This document shows positions 17,816 to 26,703 of a DNA stretch of 53,664 nt, one piece after another (within the stretch, counting starts at the first letter, position 1; each line of letters begins with the position of its first letter). The notes under the pieces were generated by a model. The model made no database searches, was not told the origin of the DNA, and saw only the letters and a program-made list of their open reading frames with translations. The position numbers and the translations under genes are program-made. The stretch is from assembly GCA_027491085.1 (NCBI GenBank), contig JAIXWW010000007.1:1-53664 (forward strand). Direction: 5' to 3'. Source of the DNA: Bacteroidota bacterium (GTDB lineage Bacteria > Bacteroidota > Bacteroidia > UKL13-3).

Positions 17816-18172
17816 CTAATTCTCCTTGCCCATTTCATTTAAGCCCCATTTGGCCATGGATTTGAGTATTGGTGTTAATGAGTTTCCTAGTTCGCTTAAT
17901 TGATAATCAACATAAGGAGGAACTACAGGCTTGGCTTTTCTTATTACCAAATTATCGCTTTCAAGTTCCTTTAGTTTTTCAATCAGCATTTTTTCTGAAA
18001 TTTTTGGAAGGGCTTTTTTTAACTCGTTGTATCGTTTAGTACCTGTTGACAATTGCCATAAAATTAGTGGCTTCCATCGTCCGCCAATCAATTTTAAAGT
18101 AAATGTTACAGGGCACTTATTTATTTCTAGTTCGTTTTCGTAATTGCTCGAAGTAGTTTTTCTAATATTCAT
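17816..18172 (-). CDS. HxlR-family winged-helix transcriptional regulator
   Basis: The 118 residues carry the full HxlR signature: an N-terminal Cys (NKCPVTFTLKLIGGRWKPLI), followed by LSTGTKRYNELKKALPKISEKMLIEKLKELE as the helix-turn-helix and PPYVDYQLSELGNSLTPIL as the wing. HxlR proteins are dimeric, often redox- or electrophile-sensing repressors acting through the N-terminal Cys (here Cys19). The gene is divergent from an NAD(P)-binding oxidoreductase, and paired AGTAAGTAC repeats lie between them. It therefore very likely regulates that neighbour and itself. Inducer unknown. Confidence 0.93.
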   Translation of the reverse strand: MNIRKTTSSNYENELEINKCPVTFTLKLIGGRWKPLILWQLSTGTKRYNELKKALPKISEKMLIEKLKELESDNLVIRKAKPVVPPYVDYQLSELGNSLTPILKSMAKWGLNEMGKEN

Positions 18173-18181
18173 AATTTAAAC

Positions 18182-18217
18182 ATACTTTTTAGTAAGTACT
18201 AGTAAAAAAGTAAGTAC
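18182..18217. promoter_or_regulatory. HxlR operator candidate (paired AGTAAGTAC)
   Basis: Two exact copies of agtaagtac at 18191-18199 and 18209-18217 are 18 bp apart. Each is preceded by a complementary actttttt-like or actagta half-site, giving dyads of the TACT..AGTA type. This style resembles known HxlR/YodB operators. The second copy abuts the -7 element of the oxidoreductase gene, which suits repression. Confidence 0.65.
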
Positions 18218-18222
18218 AAATA

Positions 18223-18230
18223 TATGTTTG
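18223..18230 (+). promoter_or_regulatory. -7 element of the NAD(P)-binding oxidoreductase promoter
   Basis: TATGTTTG matches TAnnTTTG exactly and lies 27 nt before the ATG at 18258, directly beside the operator candidate. No TTG is seen at -33, as expected for a regulated promoter with a weak upstream element. Confidence 0.55.
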
Positions 18231-18257
18231 CTCCGCAATAAAGCAATAAATAAAAAA

Positions 18258-19145
18258 ATGAAATACGTAATCACAGGGTCATTAGGCCATATTAGCCAAC
18301 CCGTAGTAAAAAATTTAGTAGCCGCTCACCACCAAGTGGTAGTAATTAGTAGTAACCAAAACAAAAAAGCCGAAATTGAAGCTTTAGGCGCAATAGCAGC
18401 CATTGGCAGTGTATCAGATGCCGCGTTTATTAACCAAACATTTAGTGGAGCTGATGCAGTTTATTTAATGATTCCACCCAATTTTGCTACCACTAATTTA
18501 ATGGATTATCAAATACAAGTAGCTAATATTTATGTAGAAGCTATCAAATTAAATGGAGTAAAAAATGTGGTACAATTAAGCAGTATTGGAGCCCATTTGC
18601 GTCAAGGTGCTGGTCCAATTGATGGTTTGGCTTATTTGGAAACTGAACTTGAAAAATTAGCTGATGTAAATGTTAAAATTCTTCGTCCATCTTATTTCTT
18701 TTACAACTTATTTGGCATGATTGGTTTAATTAAAAATGCAGGCATTACGGGTAGTAATTTTGGAAATACCAACGAAAAATTAGTATTGGTACACACCAAT
18801 GAAATTGCTGAAGCAGTAACTGAAAACTTGTTACATTTAAACTTTACTGGAAAAACGGTTCAATACATTGCCAGCGATGAATGTTCAATAAATGAAATTT
18901 CTGAAGTACTTTCAAACGCAGCTAATAAACCCAATACACCATGGGTAACTTTTAGCGATGAAGATGCTTTAAATGGCATGTTACAATCGGGCTTACCTAA
19001 AACCAATGCTGATGGTTATATAGAAATGGGTAAATCAATTCGTGAAGGTTTATTACAAGCCGATTATTGGAATAACAAACCTTTATTAGGAAAAATAAAA
19101 TTAGCTGATTTTGCCAAAGAGTTTGAAGCAGCTTATCATGCTTAA
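18258..19145 (+). CDS. NmrA-like NAD(P)-binding oxidoreductase
   Basis: An atypical short-chain dehydrogenase of the NmrA/QorB type, 295 residues from the ATG at 18258. The Rossmann motif is MKYVITGSLGHISQPVVKNL, with the dinucleotide loop GSLGHIS. VVQLSSIGAHLRQGAGPIDG and ILRPSYFFYNL are characteristic family segments. The usual catalytic Tyr-x3-Lys is absent, as is normal for NmrA-like proteins. A longer reading frame back to 18228 would use TTG and overlap the promoter, so it is not used. Likely a quinone or electrophile reductase or redox sensor controlled by the adjacent HxlR protein; substrate unproven. Confidence 0.88.
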   Translation: MKYVITGSLGHISQPVVKNLVAAHHQVVVISSNQNKKAEIEALGAIAAIGSVSDAAFINQTFSGADAVYLMIPPNFATTNLMDYQIQVANIYVEAIKLNGVKNVVQLSSIGAHLRQGAGPIDGLAYLETELEKLADVNVKILRPSYFFYNLFGMIGLIKNAGITGSNFGNTNEKLVLVHTNEIAEAVTENLLHLNFTGKTVQYIASDECSINEISEVLSNAANKPNTPWVTFSDEDALNGMLQSGLPKTNADGYIEMGKSIREGLLQADYWNNKPLLGKIKLADFAKEFEAAYHA

Positions 19146-19163
19146 TTCATCAAAAACCAATTT

Positions 19164-19192
19164 AAAAGCCACCCTAAAAAGTGGCTTTTTTT
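19164..19192. terminator. Intrinsic terminator
   Basis: A 9-bp stem, aaaagccac (19164-19172) and gtggctttt (19181-19189), has an 8-nt loop and a T-run. It serves the oxidoreductase gene, and perhaps also the convergent SGNH gene. Confidence 0.85.
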
Positions 19193-19217
19193 ATGAAGTA
19201 AATGATTATTTTAAAAT

Positions 19218-20189
19218 TTAATTTAAACCATAATGCGCAACCCAACTAGAAAGTTGTTTAGCTCCATTTGCATTTAAATGCTCATGGTCAATCCATAAAG
19301 CCCTATTGTAAAATAAATGCTCTGGCGGGAAAATTATTGGGGCTAATTGTGCGTATGCTGAGTTTTGTATGTTTGTTTTAAAATAATTACCAAATGATGG
19401 AATATAAATAAAGCGAACTTGCACATTATTTTTATTTAATAAATCAACTATTTGTTTAATGGTATTAATATCTTCAAACCTAATTTCCTGCTTTGTTTTG
19501 GTATAATCATTTGCTTTTTGTTCAGTCATTGAATCTTTAAAAACTTCAAAAAAACTATTATCACCTAATTTGTTTTTAGTAAAAATAACTTTTCTATATT
19601 TTTTATGAGGATAAATATATTGGTTATCATTGTTTAATATAATATTTCCAAATGTATCGGTAGTGTTATTTTCAAAAACAGGTCCATAAAAATAATTGTT
19701 TTTAAATAAGTTCAGCCTAGTTTTAAAACCATTATAAATATTAGGAAGGTAATTATTAGGAATTTGAGGGGGGAAAAACAAATCAAATGAACTTGCCATT
19801 AACGCATAATCTTTGTGCACTAAATCATTTTGATTTTTTAATTCAATAATTACAGTCTTTGGTTTTTTAGTTTCAATTAAGTCTTTAATAATTAGGTAAT
19901 CTATATTTCTACCCCCACCACAATATGCTAAATTTGCAGTTTGAGAATTTAAAATAGACTGAATCAATTTATCGTTTATGCCGCAACCAATATGAGAGGT
20001 TCCAATAAATGCAGTGTGAATGGGGTTTTTGTTTTCAAATAACCTGTAATATATCCAGGTAGTATTGCAATCTTCATTGTTTTTATTCAAGTAGGCAAAT
20101 TTTCGGTTATAGGGAATAAAAAACAAACACATTCCTAATATGAATATTGGAGTAATGAATAAAACAAAATATTTAAGCAGTTTAGTCAT
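19218..20189 (-). CDS. SGNH-like exported protein, second MBOAT partner
   Basis: A 323-residue protein with an N-terminal membrane anchor (about 7-27) and a periplasmic SGNH-like domain. Block I is AFIGTSHIGCGIN (about residue 61), where GTSH replaces the classical GDS. Block V, WIDHEHLNANGA (near residue 303), retains both Asp and His. That makes it a better candidate for catalytic competence than the homologue at 3.2 kb. It begins 3 nt after the MBOAT stop codon. Expected role: O-acyl transfer to a glycan in the periplasm with its partner. Sequence similarity to the first partner is low, so the two pairs probably modify different acceptors. Confidence 0.78.
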   Translation of the reverse strand: MTKLLKYFVLFITPIFILGMCLFFIPYNRKFAYLNKNNEDCNTTWIYYRLFENKNPIHTAFIGTSHIGCGINDKLIQSILNSQTANLAYCGGGRNIDYLIIKDLIETKKPKTVIIELKNQNDLVHKDYALMASSFDLFFPPQIPNNYLPNIYNGFKTRLNLFKNNYFYGPVFENNTTDTFGNIILNNDNQYIYPHKKYRKVIFTKNKLGDNSFFEVFKDSMTEQKANDYTKTKQEIRFEDINTIKQIVDLLNKNNVQVRFIYIPSFGNYFKTNIQNSAYAQLAPIIFPPEHLFYNRALWIDHEHLNANGAKQLSSWVAHYGLN

Positions 20190-20192
20190 TGA

Positions 20193-21665
20193 TTAAAATT
20201 GAAAGTATACAAAAGTTACATAATCATTGATTTCACCGAACAAACATATCCAACCAATCAAAAAATAATAAATGAACCATCTAATTGGTTTTGATAAATT
20301 TTGAAGTGTTTTATCAATTCCATTTTTTTGCCAAGTATAGTCAAGTACCATTAAAATTATTATGGCCAATACAGCTAAAATAAATTCTCTTAAATCGGTG
20401 AAAAGTTTTTCTATTTCAAGTGTAAAGTTGCTCCATGAAGCAAATTGCATTCCCCAATTTTTGGTCAATTGGTTGATTTGTATTAAACTTTCTTTGACTG
20501 AATTGGCTCTGAATAAAATCATGATAAATGCAAAAAGACAGAAGGTATAAATATATTTGAAGAAAGTCGGCACTTTTCCCAAAAGAGAGTAGAAAAGAGT
20601 ATTTTTCATTAAATTTATAAACCCTACTTCAAAAATGAGAAAAAGTCCGCCCAAAGCACCCCAAATTATGTATTTCCATGATGCTCCATGCCAAAATCCA
20701 CTTATTAAAAAAATATAAAATATGTTTCGGTAATACTTATAATTGGAACCTTTACTCCCCCCTAATGGTATATAAATATAATCGCGAAACCAAGTGTTTA
20801 GAGTAATATGCCATCGCGACCAAAACTCTGAAAACGATTTGGAGAAAAAGGGTGTATTGAAATTTTTAGAAAGCTCAATACCAAAAAGTTTGGCACTTCC
20901 TATGGCCATATCAGAATAGCCAGAGAAATCACAATAAATTTGAATTGGAAAAAACAAAAAACTAATTAACACAAGCATTCCAGAATAATTTTGTGAACTT
21001 TGATTAAACACATCTACATAAGTGCATAATACATCGGCTACAGCCACTTTTTTAAACAAGCCCCATAAAACTAATCTCAATCCCTCAACGGATTGTTGGT
21101 AATTAAATGATCTTTTTGAAACAAATTTTGGAAGTAAATTTACTGCTCTTTCAATTGGACCAGCTGCTATTTGTGGAAAAAAACATACAAATGAAAAATA
21201 AGCCAAGGGGTCTCTACAAGCCTTTAACTTGCCTTTGTATACATCAATAGTGTAACTCAAGGCTTGAAAAGTATAAAAACTAATTCCAATAGGTAAAATT
21301 AAATTTTTAAATGAAAATGATGTATTGGAACCTGTAAGGTTTAACACAAAGTTGGTTGAATCAATAAAAAAATTAAAATATTTAAAAGTAAACAAAAATC
21401 CTAAGTTCATGGCTAAACTTAAGTATAGGAATAATTTACGTTTTTTTAGGTTTGGGGCATTATCAATAAAAATAGCAGCATTGTAATCAAAAACAGAGCT
21501 AGCAATAATCAAAATCACAAATTTGTAATCCCACAATGCATAAAACAAGTAGCTTGATAATAATATGATTGCATTATGAGTTTTAGCATTTTTACTAAAA
21601 AAATACCAATACAAAATAAAAATTATTACTAAAAAAATAGCGTAACCTACCGAGTTAAAAATCAT
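20193..21665 (-). CDS. MBOAT family O-acyltransferase, second copy
   Basis: A 490-residue polytopic protein with the AlgI-type motifs: LPIGISFYTFQALSYTIDVYKG (about 123), FFPQIAAGPIERA (about 160), WHITLNTWFRDYIYIPLGGSKG (about 284) and SGFWHGASWKYIIWG (about 320). Where the first copy reads WGFLHG after this motif, this one reads WGALGG and so lacks one otherwise common His. The main conserved His residues in WHI and FWHG remain. It forms a two-gene operon with the following SGNH gene. The pair is not linked to a polysaccharide cluster in this window. Confidence 0.92.
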   Translation of the reverse strand: MIFNSVGYAIFLVIIFILYWYFFSKNAKTHNAIILLSSYLFYALWDYKFVILIIASSVFDYNAAIFIDNAPNLKKRKLFLYLSLAMNLGFLFTFKYFNFFIDSTNFVLNLTGSNTSFSFKNLILPIGISFYTFQALSYTIDVYKGKLKACRDPLAYFSFVCFFPQIAAGPIERAVNLLPKFVSKRSFNYQQSVEGLRLVLWGLFKKVAVADVLCTYVDVFNQSSQNYSGMLVLISFLFFPIQIYCDFSGYSDMAIGSAKLFGIELSKNFNTPFFSKSFSEFWSRWHITLNTWFRDYIYIPLGGSKGSNYKYYRNIFYIFLISGFWHGASWKYIIWGALGGLFLIFEVGFINLMKNTLFYSLLGKVPTFFKYIYTFCLFAFIMILFRANSVKESLIQINQLTKNWGMQFASWSNFTLEIEKLFTDLREFILAVLAIIILMVLDYTWQKNGIDKTLQNLSKPIRWFIYYFLIGWICLFGEINDYVTFVYFQF

Positions 21666-21745
21666 TAGTAGTTAAAATGAAAAACATGCGCAATAATAAA
21701 ATTTAGTTTTAAATTACTTAAAATAATTTGCGAGTTATTTGGAAT

Positions 21746-22867
21746 TTATTGAATAATTTTAGGATAAAAAATCTCTTTAGTTTTTAAGTTAACAACTCCT
21801 ATTAAATCGTAACCTGAACGGTCGTATTTTATCTCAAAACCATTTTGATTTATCCAACTATTCGTTTTGGGCTCATCCATTTCTAAATCAACATAATTTT
21901 TAAAAATCAAGTAATTTCCTTCTATTTTGTAATCAATTAATTCACCTGTAATTGCTAGTATTTTAAATGCAATAGCTATATTTAAACCATTACTATCAAG
22001 TTTATAAATATCATCGTTTTGAAGCCTAATATAAATTGAATTTTGGAATTTTCTATAGTTAGTTTTATAAGAAACATTTTTATAAACACTTTGTATTTTA
22101 AATGATTTTTTTTTGAAAATAAAATCGGTGTTATACAATTCAACTTTATTTATTTCTTTACTTTCTATATGCAAAGTATTGTTGTAAAATAAGTTTAAAT
22201 TTACTGTGTCTTTATCAATTGCTGCATACTGCCATCTCCAATGCCATCGTTGATGATTTCGAATTAGACGTTTAGTTTGATAACTTTTATTATCCAATTC
22301 CAATTTTATTCCTTCATTTGAAATAGTAATTATTGAATGTCTACTTTTTACTTTTAATTTACCTATTTTGTTTAAACCATAATTGGATGTAAAATAAGCT
22401 ACATTACTATCTTGTCCAATTGATTCAAAAGATTCTTTAACAACATAAAATTGTTGTTTTCCAGTTTTGAAATCAATTACACACTTTCCATATTTTTTAT
22501 TGGAAGATTTATTAATAATCACGCAATCATTTAGCCAAATTGGATCTTTGTCGAAGTAAATACCACTTAATTCGCTTATTTCATTTCCATCTGGATTTTT
22601 CAGTGAATAAATTTTATCCTTTTTTTCATTGGTTGATTTATATTCAAAATAATATTTCCCATCATTATCATAAATTCTATTGAAATTTGCAAAAACAGTA
22701 TCAAAGGGTTTGTTTGTTTGAGGATTAATAAAGCTATTGAAATTTTGTAAGTTAAATTCAGGATAATTGTAACTCATACCCATGCCGCAATACCAATTAC
22801 TCTTTTTTCGTAAATTACAAGAATTGATTAAAGTAAAAATGATAATATATAAAAGTATGTTTTTCAC
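21746..22867 (-). CDS. Lipoprotein of unknown function (373 aa)
   Basis: A lipoprotein signal peptide with lipobox LINSC (Cys at residue 17) is followed by a beta-rich mature part with repeated short strands of the form YYFEYKSTNEKKDKIYSLKN, YKLDSNGLNIAIAFKIL and GNYLIFKNYVDL, suggesting a WD40- or beta-propeller-like fold. No catalytic motif or family name is recognised. The start codon is GTG at 22867. Neighbours (second MBOAT pair and hrpB) give no functional hint. It is probably anchored to the inner or outer membrane and periplasmic or surface exposed. Confidence 0.75.
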   Translation of the reverse strand: MKNILLYIIIFTLINSCNLRKKSNWYCGMGMSYNYPEFNLQNFNSFINPQTNKPFDTVFANFNRIYDNDGKYYFEYKSTNEKKDKIYSLKNPDGNEISELSGIYFDKDPIWLNDCVIINKSSNKKYGKCVIDFKTGKQQFYVVKESFESIGQDSNVAYFTSNYGLNKIGKLKVKSRHSIITISNEGIKLELDNKSYQTKRLIRNHQRWHWRWQYAAIDKDTVNLNLFYNNTLHIESKEINKVELYNTDFIFKKKSFKIQSVYKNVSYKTNYRKFQNSIYIRLQNDDIYKLDSNGLNIAIAFKILAITGELIDYKIEGNYLIFKNYVDLEMDEPKTNSWINQNGFEIKYDRSGYDLIGVVNLKTKEIFYPKIIQ

Positions 22868-22936
22868 TTATGGCAAGGTATAAAAAAAAACAATGTTAGT
22901 TTTAATAAATAAAATTCAACATCCAACATTCAAAAC

Positions 22937-25423
22937 TCAAAATTTCCTTGGCCCACCTTTAGCCACTGCTTTTTCAGTCCACGGATCATCTGGCCAAGCA
23001 TGTTTTGGATACCTGCGTTTCAATTCTTTTTTTACTTCAAAATAAGTATTGTTCCAAAAACTTTTCAGGTCAGAAGTTACCTGCACAGGTTTAAATCCTG
23101 GCGAAAGCAAATGCATTACCAATTTTACTTTTCCATTATTAACAGTGGGTGTATCGGCCATACCAAACACTTCTTGCAAGCGAACTGATAATATTGGACT
23201 ATCACCATTTGCCAAATACTCAATAGCAATATTTGAGCCACTCGGCACATTTATTTTGCTTGGCGCAAGGCTATCTAAAGCTTGTTGTAACTCCCAATTT
23301 AAACTGTTTTTCAACGCTTCGGCAATATTTATTTTCTTTAAATCTTCTGGCTTTTTTACTTGGTTTAAATAAGGGGCTAACCATTCGTTATTGGTTTGTA
23401 ATAAATTGTTGGTAGTTACATCGGGCCACTCGTTTCCATTCCATTTGCGTAAACTCAATATTCTGTTTTGTAATTGAACAAAAGATTCATCTAGGTTTAA
23501 CAAAGTTTCTCCTTCTGTTTTTATGGCATTGCAAATGGCATTTACCAAATGTTCGGCACTTGGCGCAGGCAATGGTTTTGATTGTAAGACAATGCTACCA
23601 ATGCGTAAATCTTTAGTGGCAATTAATCCACCTTTGCGGGTATCCCAAGTTATTACTTCACGCTCTTTTACCATAGGTAACAAATCTTTTGGGTTCAATG
23701 GTGATGCCATAAATATTTTACCCAAACCATCTCGTGTATCAATATGCGCAACTGCAAGCCAAGGTTCATTTGCTAAATTATCTCTATGCCCAGCGGTAGC
23801 TATTTTTCCATTGGCTAATTGAAATTGTGCATTATTGCCAGGCCTTGCAAATGCTATGCGTTCAGGATAAGTATATGCCAAAAGTAATCCAGTTTCAAAA
23901 TCGTCCACAGGCGTGTTTTCTACTTCTTGATTCAACATTTTTCGGTAAGATTCAGCAACTTTTTCAATTCGGCTAAATCTATTTCCTAAACTATTATTTT
24001 TTCTTCCTCTACGCAATGCTTCAATGCGAAGGTTTAAATCAATTCCACTGTCTTTTGGCAATGGATCTCGTTCTTCTAAAATGGCTGCAATGTCGGTGGC
24101 TAAAGCTATGGCATCATCTTGTTTTGCTTTTAAAAGCATGTGTGCAATACGTGGATGGCAAGGCAATTGATGAATTTCTTTGCCATGTTCGGTAATGCGT
24201 TTATTTGCATCTAAAGCATTTAAATTGGTCAATACTTCTTCGGCTTGCGATACGGCTGCTTTATGTGGAGGTGTTAGCCAAGTTAAGTTTTCAATATTAC
24301 CAATACCCCATTTGGCCATGTCTAAAACCAATGCAGCCAAATCAGCTTCCATTATTTCAGGTGTTCGGTGTTCTGTTAATCTTTCGTGAGTGGCTTTTGT
24401 CCACATTCGGTAGCAAACACCTGGGCTTAACCTTCCTGCTCGGCCAGCTCTTTGGTCGGCTGAATCTTTGGTAATAGAAACCGTTTCTAATCGAGATAAA
24501 CCTGATTTAGGATCAAATTTAGAAACACGCGCAAAGCCAGTATCGATCACAATTTTAACTCCTTCAATGGTTAAGCTTGTTTCGGCTATGGAAGTAGCTA
24601 AAACCACTTTTCGTTTGCCATTTTTATTGGGCATAATGGCTGCGTATTGTTCCCGTTGCGGCAATTGACCATAATGCGGATGGATAGCAAAATCAGATAA
24701 TTTGGTTTTTAATAGCTCGGCACATTTTCTAATTTCTCCTTCGCCAGGTAAAAACACCAACACATCTCCGGGGTTTTCGTTTACTGCTTTAATAATGGTT
24801 TGAGAAGTAGTCTCGGGTAATAAAAACGGATCTTGCTCGCCTACATATTTTATTTCAACAGGATATTGTTTTCCTTCACTTACAGCTATAGGGCAGTTTA
24901 ACAAAGCAGTTAACTGAGGCATATTCAACGTAGCCGACATTACCATAATGCGCAAGTCGGGTCTTAAAATTTGTTGCGCTTCTCTGCACAAAGCCAAAGC
25001 CACATCGGCAAATAAACTGCGTTCATGAAACTCATCAAAAATAACCAAGCCCACATTTTCTAAAGCATTATCTGTATGCAACATGCGGGTTAAAATACCT
25101 TCCGTTACCACTTCAATTTTTGTTTGTATGCTAATTCTATTTTCAAACCTAATGCGGTAACCAATGGTTTCACCCACTTTATCGCCCCAAAGTTCTGACA
25201 TTCGATTAGCTATACTTTTAGCTGCCAACCTACGAGGTTCGAGCATAATAATTTTTTTGCCAGCTAACCAAGTTTCTTCTATTAAGGTTAAAGGTAAAAG
25301 CGTACTTTTTCCAGCTCCTGGATGTGCGTTTACTATTAATGTATTGGAGTTACTTAAATGGTTTTTTACCTCGTTAATAATATCGGCTACAGGTAAATTA
25401 TATTGGTCTGGATTGAAGTTCAA
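22937..25423 (-). CDS. hrpB: ATP-dependent DExH helicase HrpB
   Basis: A superfamily 2 DEAH/RHA-type helicase of 828 residues. Walker A is NAHPGAGKSTLLPL (near residue 36), motif II is DEFHER (near 131), motif III is MSATLN and motif VI is QRAGRAGR. The C-terminal HrpB-specific region ends RYPKHAWPDDPWTEKAV, diagnostic of HrpB over HrpA. In bacteria HrpB has no firmly established essential role. No ATG is available upstream, because an in-frame TAA lies two codons before the TTG at 25423. TTG is therefore the probable start codon. Confidence 0.95.
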   Translation of the reverse strand: MNFNPDQYNLPVADIINEVKNHLSNSNTLIVNAHPGAGKSTLLPLTLIEETWLAGKKIIMLEPRRLAAKSIANRMSELWGDKVGETIGYRIRFENRISIQTKIEVVTEGILTRMLHTDNALENVGLVIFDEFHERSLFADVALALCREAQQILRPDLRIMVMSATLNMPQLTALLNCPIAVSEGKQYPVEIKYVGEQDPFLLPETTSQTIIKAVNENPGDVLVFLPGEGEIRKCAELLKTKLSDFAIHPHYGQLPQREQYAAIMPNKNGKRKVVLATSIAETSLTIEGVKIVIDTGFARVSKFDPKSGLSRLETVSITKDSADQRAGRAGRLSPGVCYRMWTKATHERLTEHRTPEIMEADLAALVLDMAKWGIGNIENLTWLTPPHKAAVSQAEEVLTNLNALDANKRITEHGKEIHQLPCHPRIAHMLLKAKQDDAIALATDIAAILEERDPLPKDSGIDLNLRIEALRRGRKNNSLGNRFSRIEKVAESYRKMLNQEVENTPVDDFETGLLLAYTYPERIAFARPGNNAQFQLANGKIATAGHRDNLANEPWLAVAHIDTRDGLGKIFMASPLNPKDLLPMVKEREVITWDTRKGGLIATKDLRIGSIVLQSKPLPAPSAEHLVNAICNAIKTEGETLLNLDESFVQLQNRILSLRKWNGNEWPDVTTNNLLQTNNEWLAPYLNQVKKPEDLKKINIAEALKNSLNWELQQALDSLAPSKINVPSGSNIAIEYLANGDSPILSVRLQEVFGMADTPTVNNGKVKLVMHLLSPGFKPVQVTSDLKSFWNNTYFEVKKELKRRYPKHAWPDDPWTEKAVAKGGPRKF

Positions 25424-25507
25424 TTTTAAATTTTTGCAAGAATAATGAAATGGAAACTGATTTATTTATTATAATTGAAATAGTTTTGATTGTTTTGATA
25501 AATAAAT

Positions 25508-26092
25508 ATGAAAAAAGTATTTTGGATTATGGCAGTTGCCATCGCTCTAAACATATACAGTTGTTGTAATTGCGATGAAGTAAAAAAATATTTCGATGTA
25601 AATGGATTTTCTGCTGAAGGATATAAAATGGGTCAAACAAGTAAATTAGATTCTACTGCAAAAGTTAGTTTAGAGGAATATTACATAGATTTAACATTTA
25701 ACAAAACATACTACGGTGAATGTAAACAACAATTCGATTTTTCGAACTTGTTATTCACCAATGCTTATGCATGCAAATGTGCAATAGATGGTAGTTATGG
25801 AAGTAACGAAAAAATAGATAGTATTCAAATTTTTAGTTCTTATTTGTTTGATAGTTCATTAGGTGTGAATGAAAGTATTTCTAAGTATTTTACAGTAATA
25901 ACCAATGTTGGTAGCCAAGTAAATTTGAATGAATATACGCAATCAAAACCCAATCCTTCATTGTTTTACTTAAGGTTAAAATTAAATACTAAACCTACTT
26001 CATCTTTAAAACATGAATTTACTATAGTTTACAAACAAACTAATGGAGAAACATATACAGCCAAAACACCATTGATTGAGTTTTTGAAATGA
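25508..26092 (+). CDS. Cys-rich lipoprotein (194 aa)
   Basis: A lipoprotein signal peptide, MKKVFWIMAVAIALNIYSC, has lipobox IYSC, followed immediately by a CNCDEVKKYFDVNGF segment. Two further Cys pairs lie inside the protein (GECKQQF, AYACKCAIDG). This arrangement resembles Bacteroidota lipoproteins of the DUF5034 type, an identification from memory that needs a profile search. The rest is beta-rich with no catalytic motif. A TAGTTTTG -7-like element at 25481-25488 lies 20 nt upstream. It precedes two members of the small membrane-protein family but is not obviously in one operon with them. Confidence 0.75.
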   Translation: MKKVFWIMAVAIALNIYSCCNCDEVKKYFDVNGFSAEGYKMGQTSKLDSTAKVSLEEYYIDLTFNKTYYGECKQQFDFSNLLFTNAYACKCAIDGSYGSNEKIDSIQIFSSYLFDSSLGVNESISKYFTVITNVGSQVNLNEYTQSKPNPSLFYLRLKLNTKPTSSLKHEFTIVYKQTNGETYTAKTPLIEFLK

Positions 26093-26184
26093 AATTGTAA
26101 TATACTAACAAATTTTAAATCTATGTTTTCTAAAGAATCTGTTCCAATTTTAGGTTTTGTCTTATACTAAATTATATTTGATTA

Positions 26185-26703
26185 ATGCTTAAACTAATTT
26201 TCATAATTATATTTTCAATTGCACTTTTGAATGGTAATACTCAAAATTTGCTCGTATTTGAAAACTTAAAGAATGGTAAAATAGAGGCTTATAAATTACC
26301 TGTAAAAGCTATGTGTAAATTTAAAGATGGTACAAAAAAAATTATTGTAATTGACTCTATTCAAGGCGATAGTGTATATTGTAAATTACGAAATAATAAA
26401 AATTGTTATAGCTTATCCTCAATTAAAAAAATTAATAACTTCAATAGTGAAATGAATAAATTAACATTAAATTTAGGAATAGCTTCATTTGGAACAATTA
26501 TTTTGGTTGGTGCTACTTCCTATGCAATTTATTATCAACAAAACTTATCATCTGGTCCAGGCGATAATACCTTTATTGCTCTAGCATTACTTGCTTCTCC
26601 TTTCACTGCAGCTTTTTTATTAACTGAAACTTATTTGATCATAAAGTATTTGTACAAAGTCAGTTTAGATAAATGGAAGTTTTATGGAATACAAGTGCGC
26701 TAG
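26185..26703 (+). CDS. Small exported two-helix protein, paralogue A
   Basis: Member of an unnamed family with six copies in this window. It has a signal peptide ending NTQ, then a beta domain with the family pattern LLVFENLKNGKIEAYKLPVK, FKDGTKK and IDSIQGDSVYCKL. Two hydrophobic helices (about 92-112 and 126-152) follow and then a short basic tail. The YKLPVK and DSxY elements are shared with the copies at 26.7 and 36.7-38.7 kb. Its stop overlaps the next gene by 20 bp, so the two are probably translated together. Function unknown; probably an inner-membrane protein with the beta domain in the periplasm. Confidence 0.72.
   Translation: MLKLIFIIIFSIALLNGNTQNLLVFENLKNGKIEAYKLPVKAMCKFKDGTKKIIVIDSIQGDSVYCKLRNNKNCYSLSSIKKINNFNSEMNKLTLNLGIASFGTIILVGATSYAIYYQQNLSSGPGDNTFIALALLASPFTAAFLLTETYLIIKYLYKVSLDKWKFYGIQVR

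Noticed and set aside
17428..17838. 136-codon minus-strand open frame across the end of the GH13 gene
   Set aside because: It runs antisense to the GH13 C-terminus and through the repeat island. Its composition is unlike a protein (runs of Phe, Ser, Cys), and it overlaps the real HxlR gene.
23049..24668. Several open frames of 60-107 codons antisense to hrpB
   Set aside because: They are mirror frames of a firmly identified helicase gene, with no starts, motifs or ribosome-binding sites of their own.
26173..26180. Exact -7 promoter match TATATTTG just before paralogue A
   Set aside because: It ends 4 nt before the ATG, so transcription would start at or after the start codon; the TTG upstream is also too close (13 nt).
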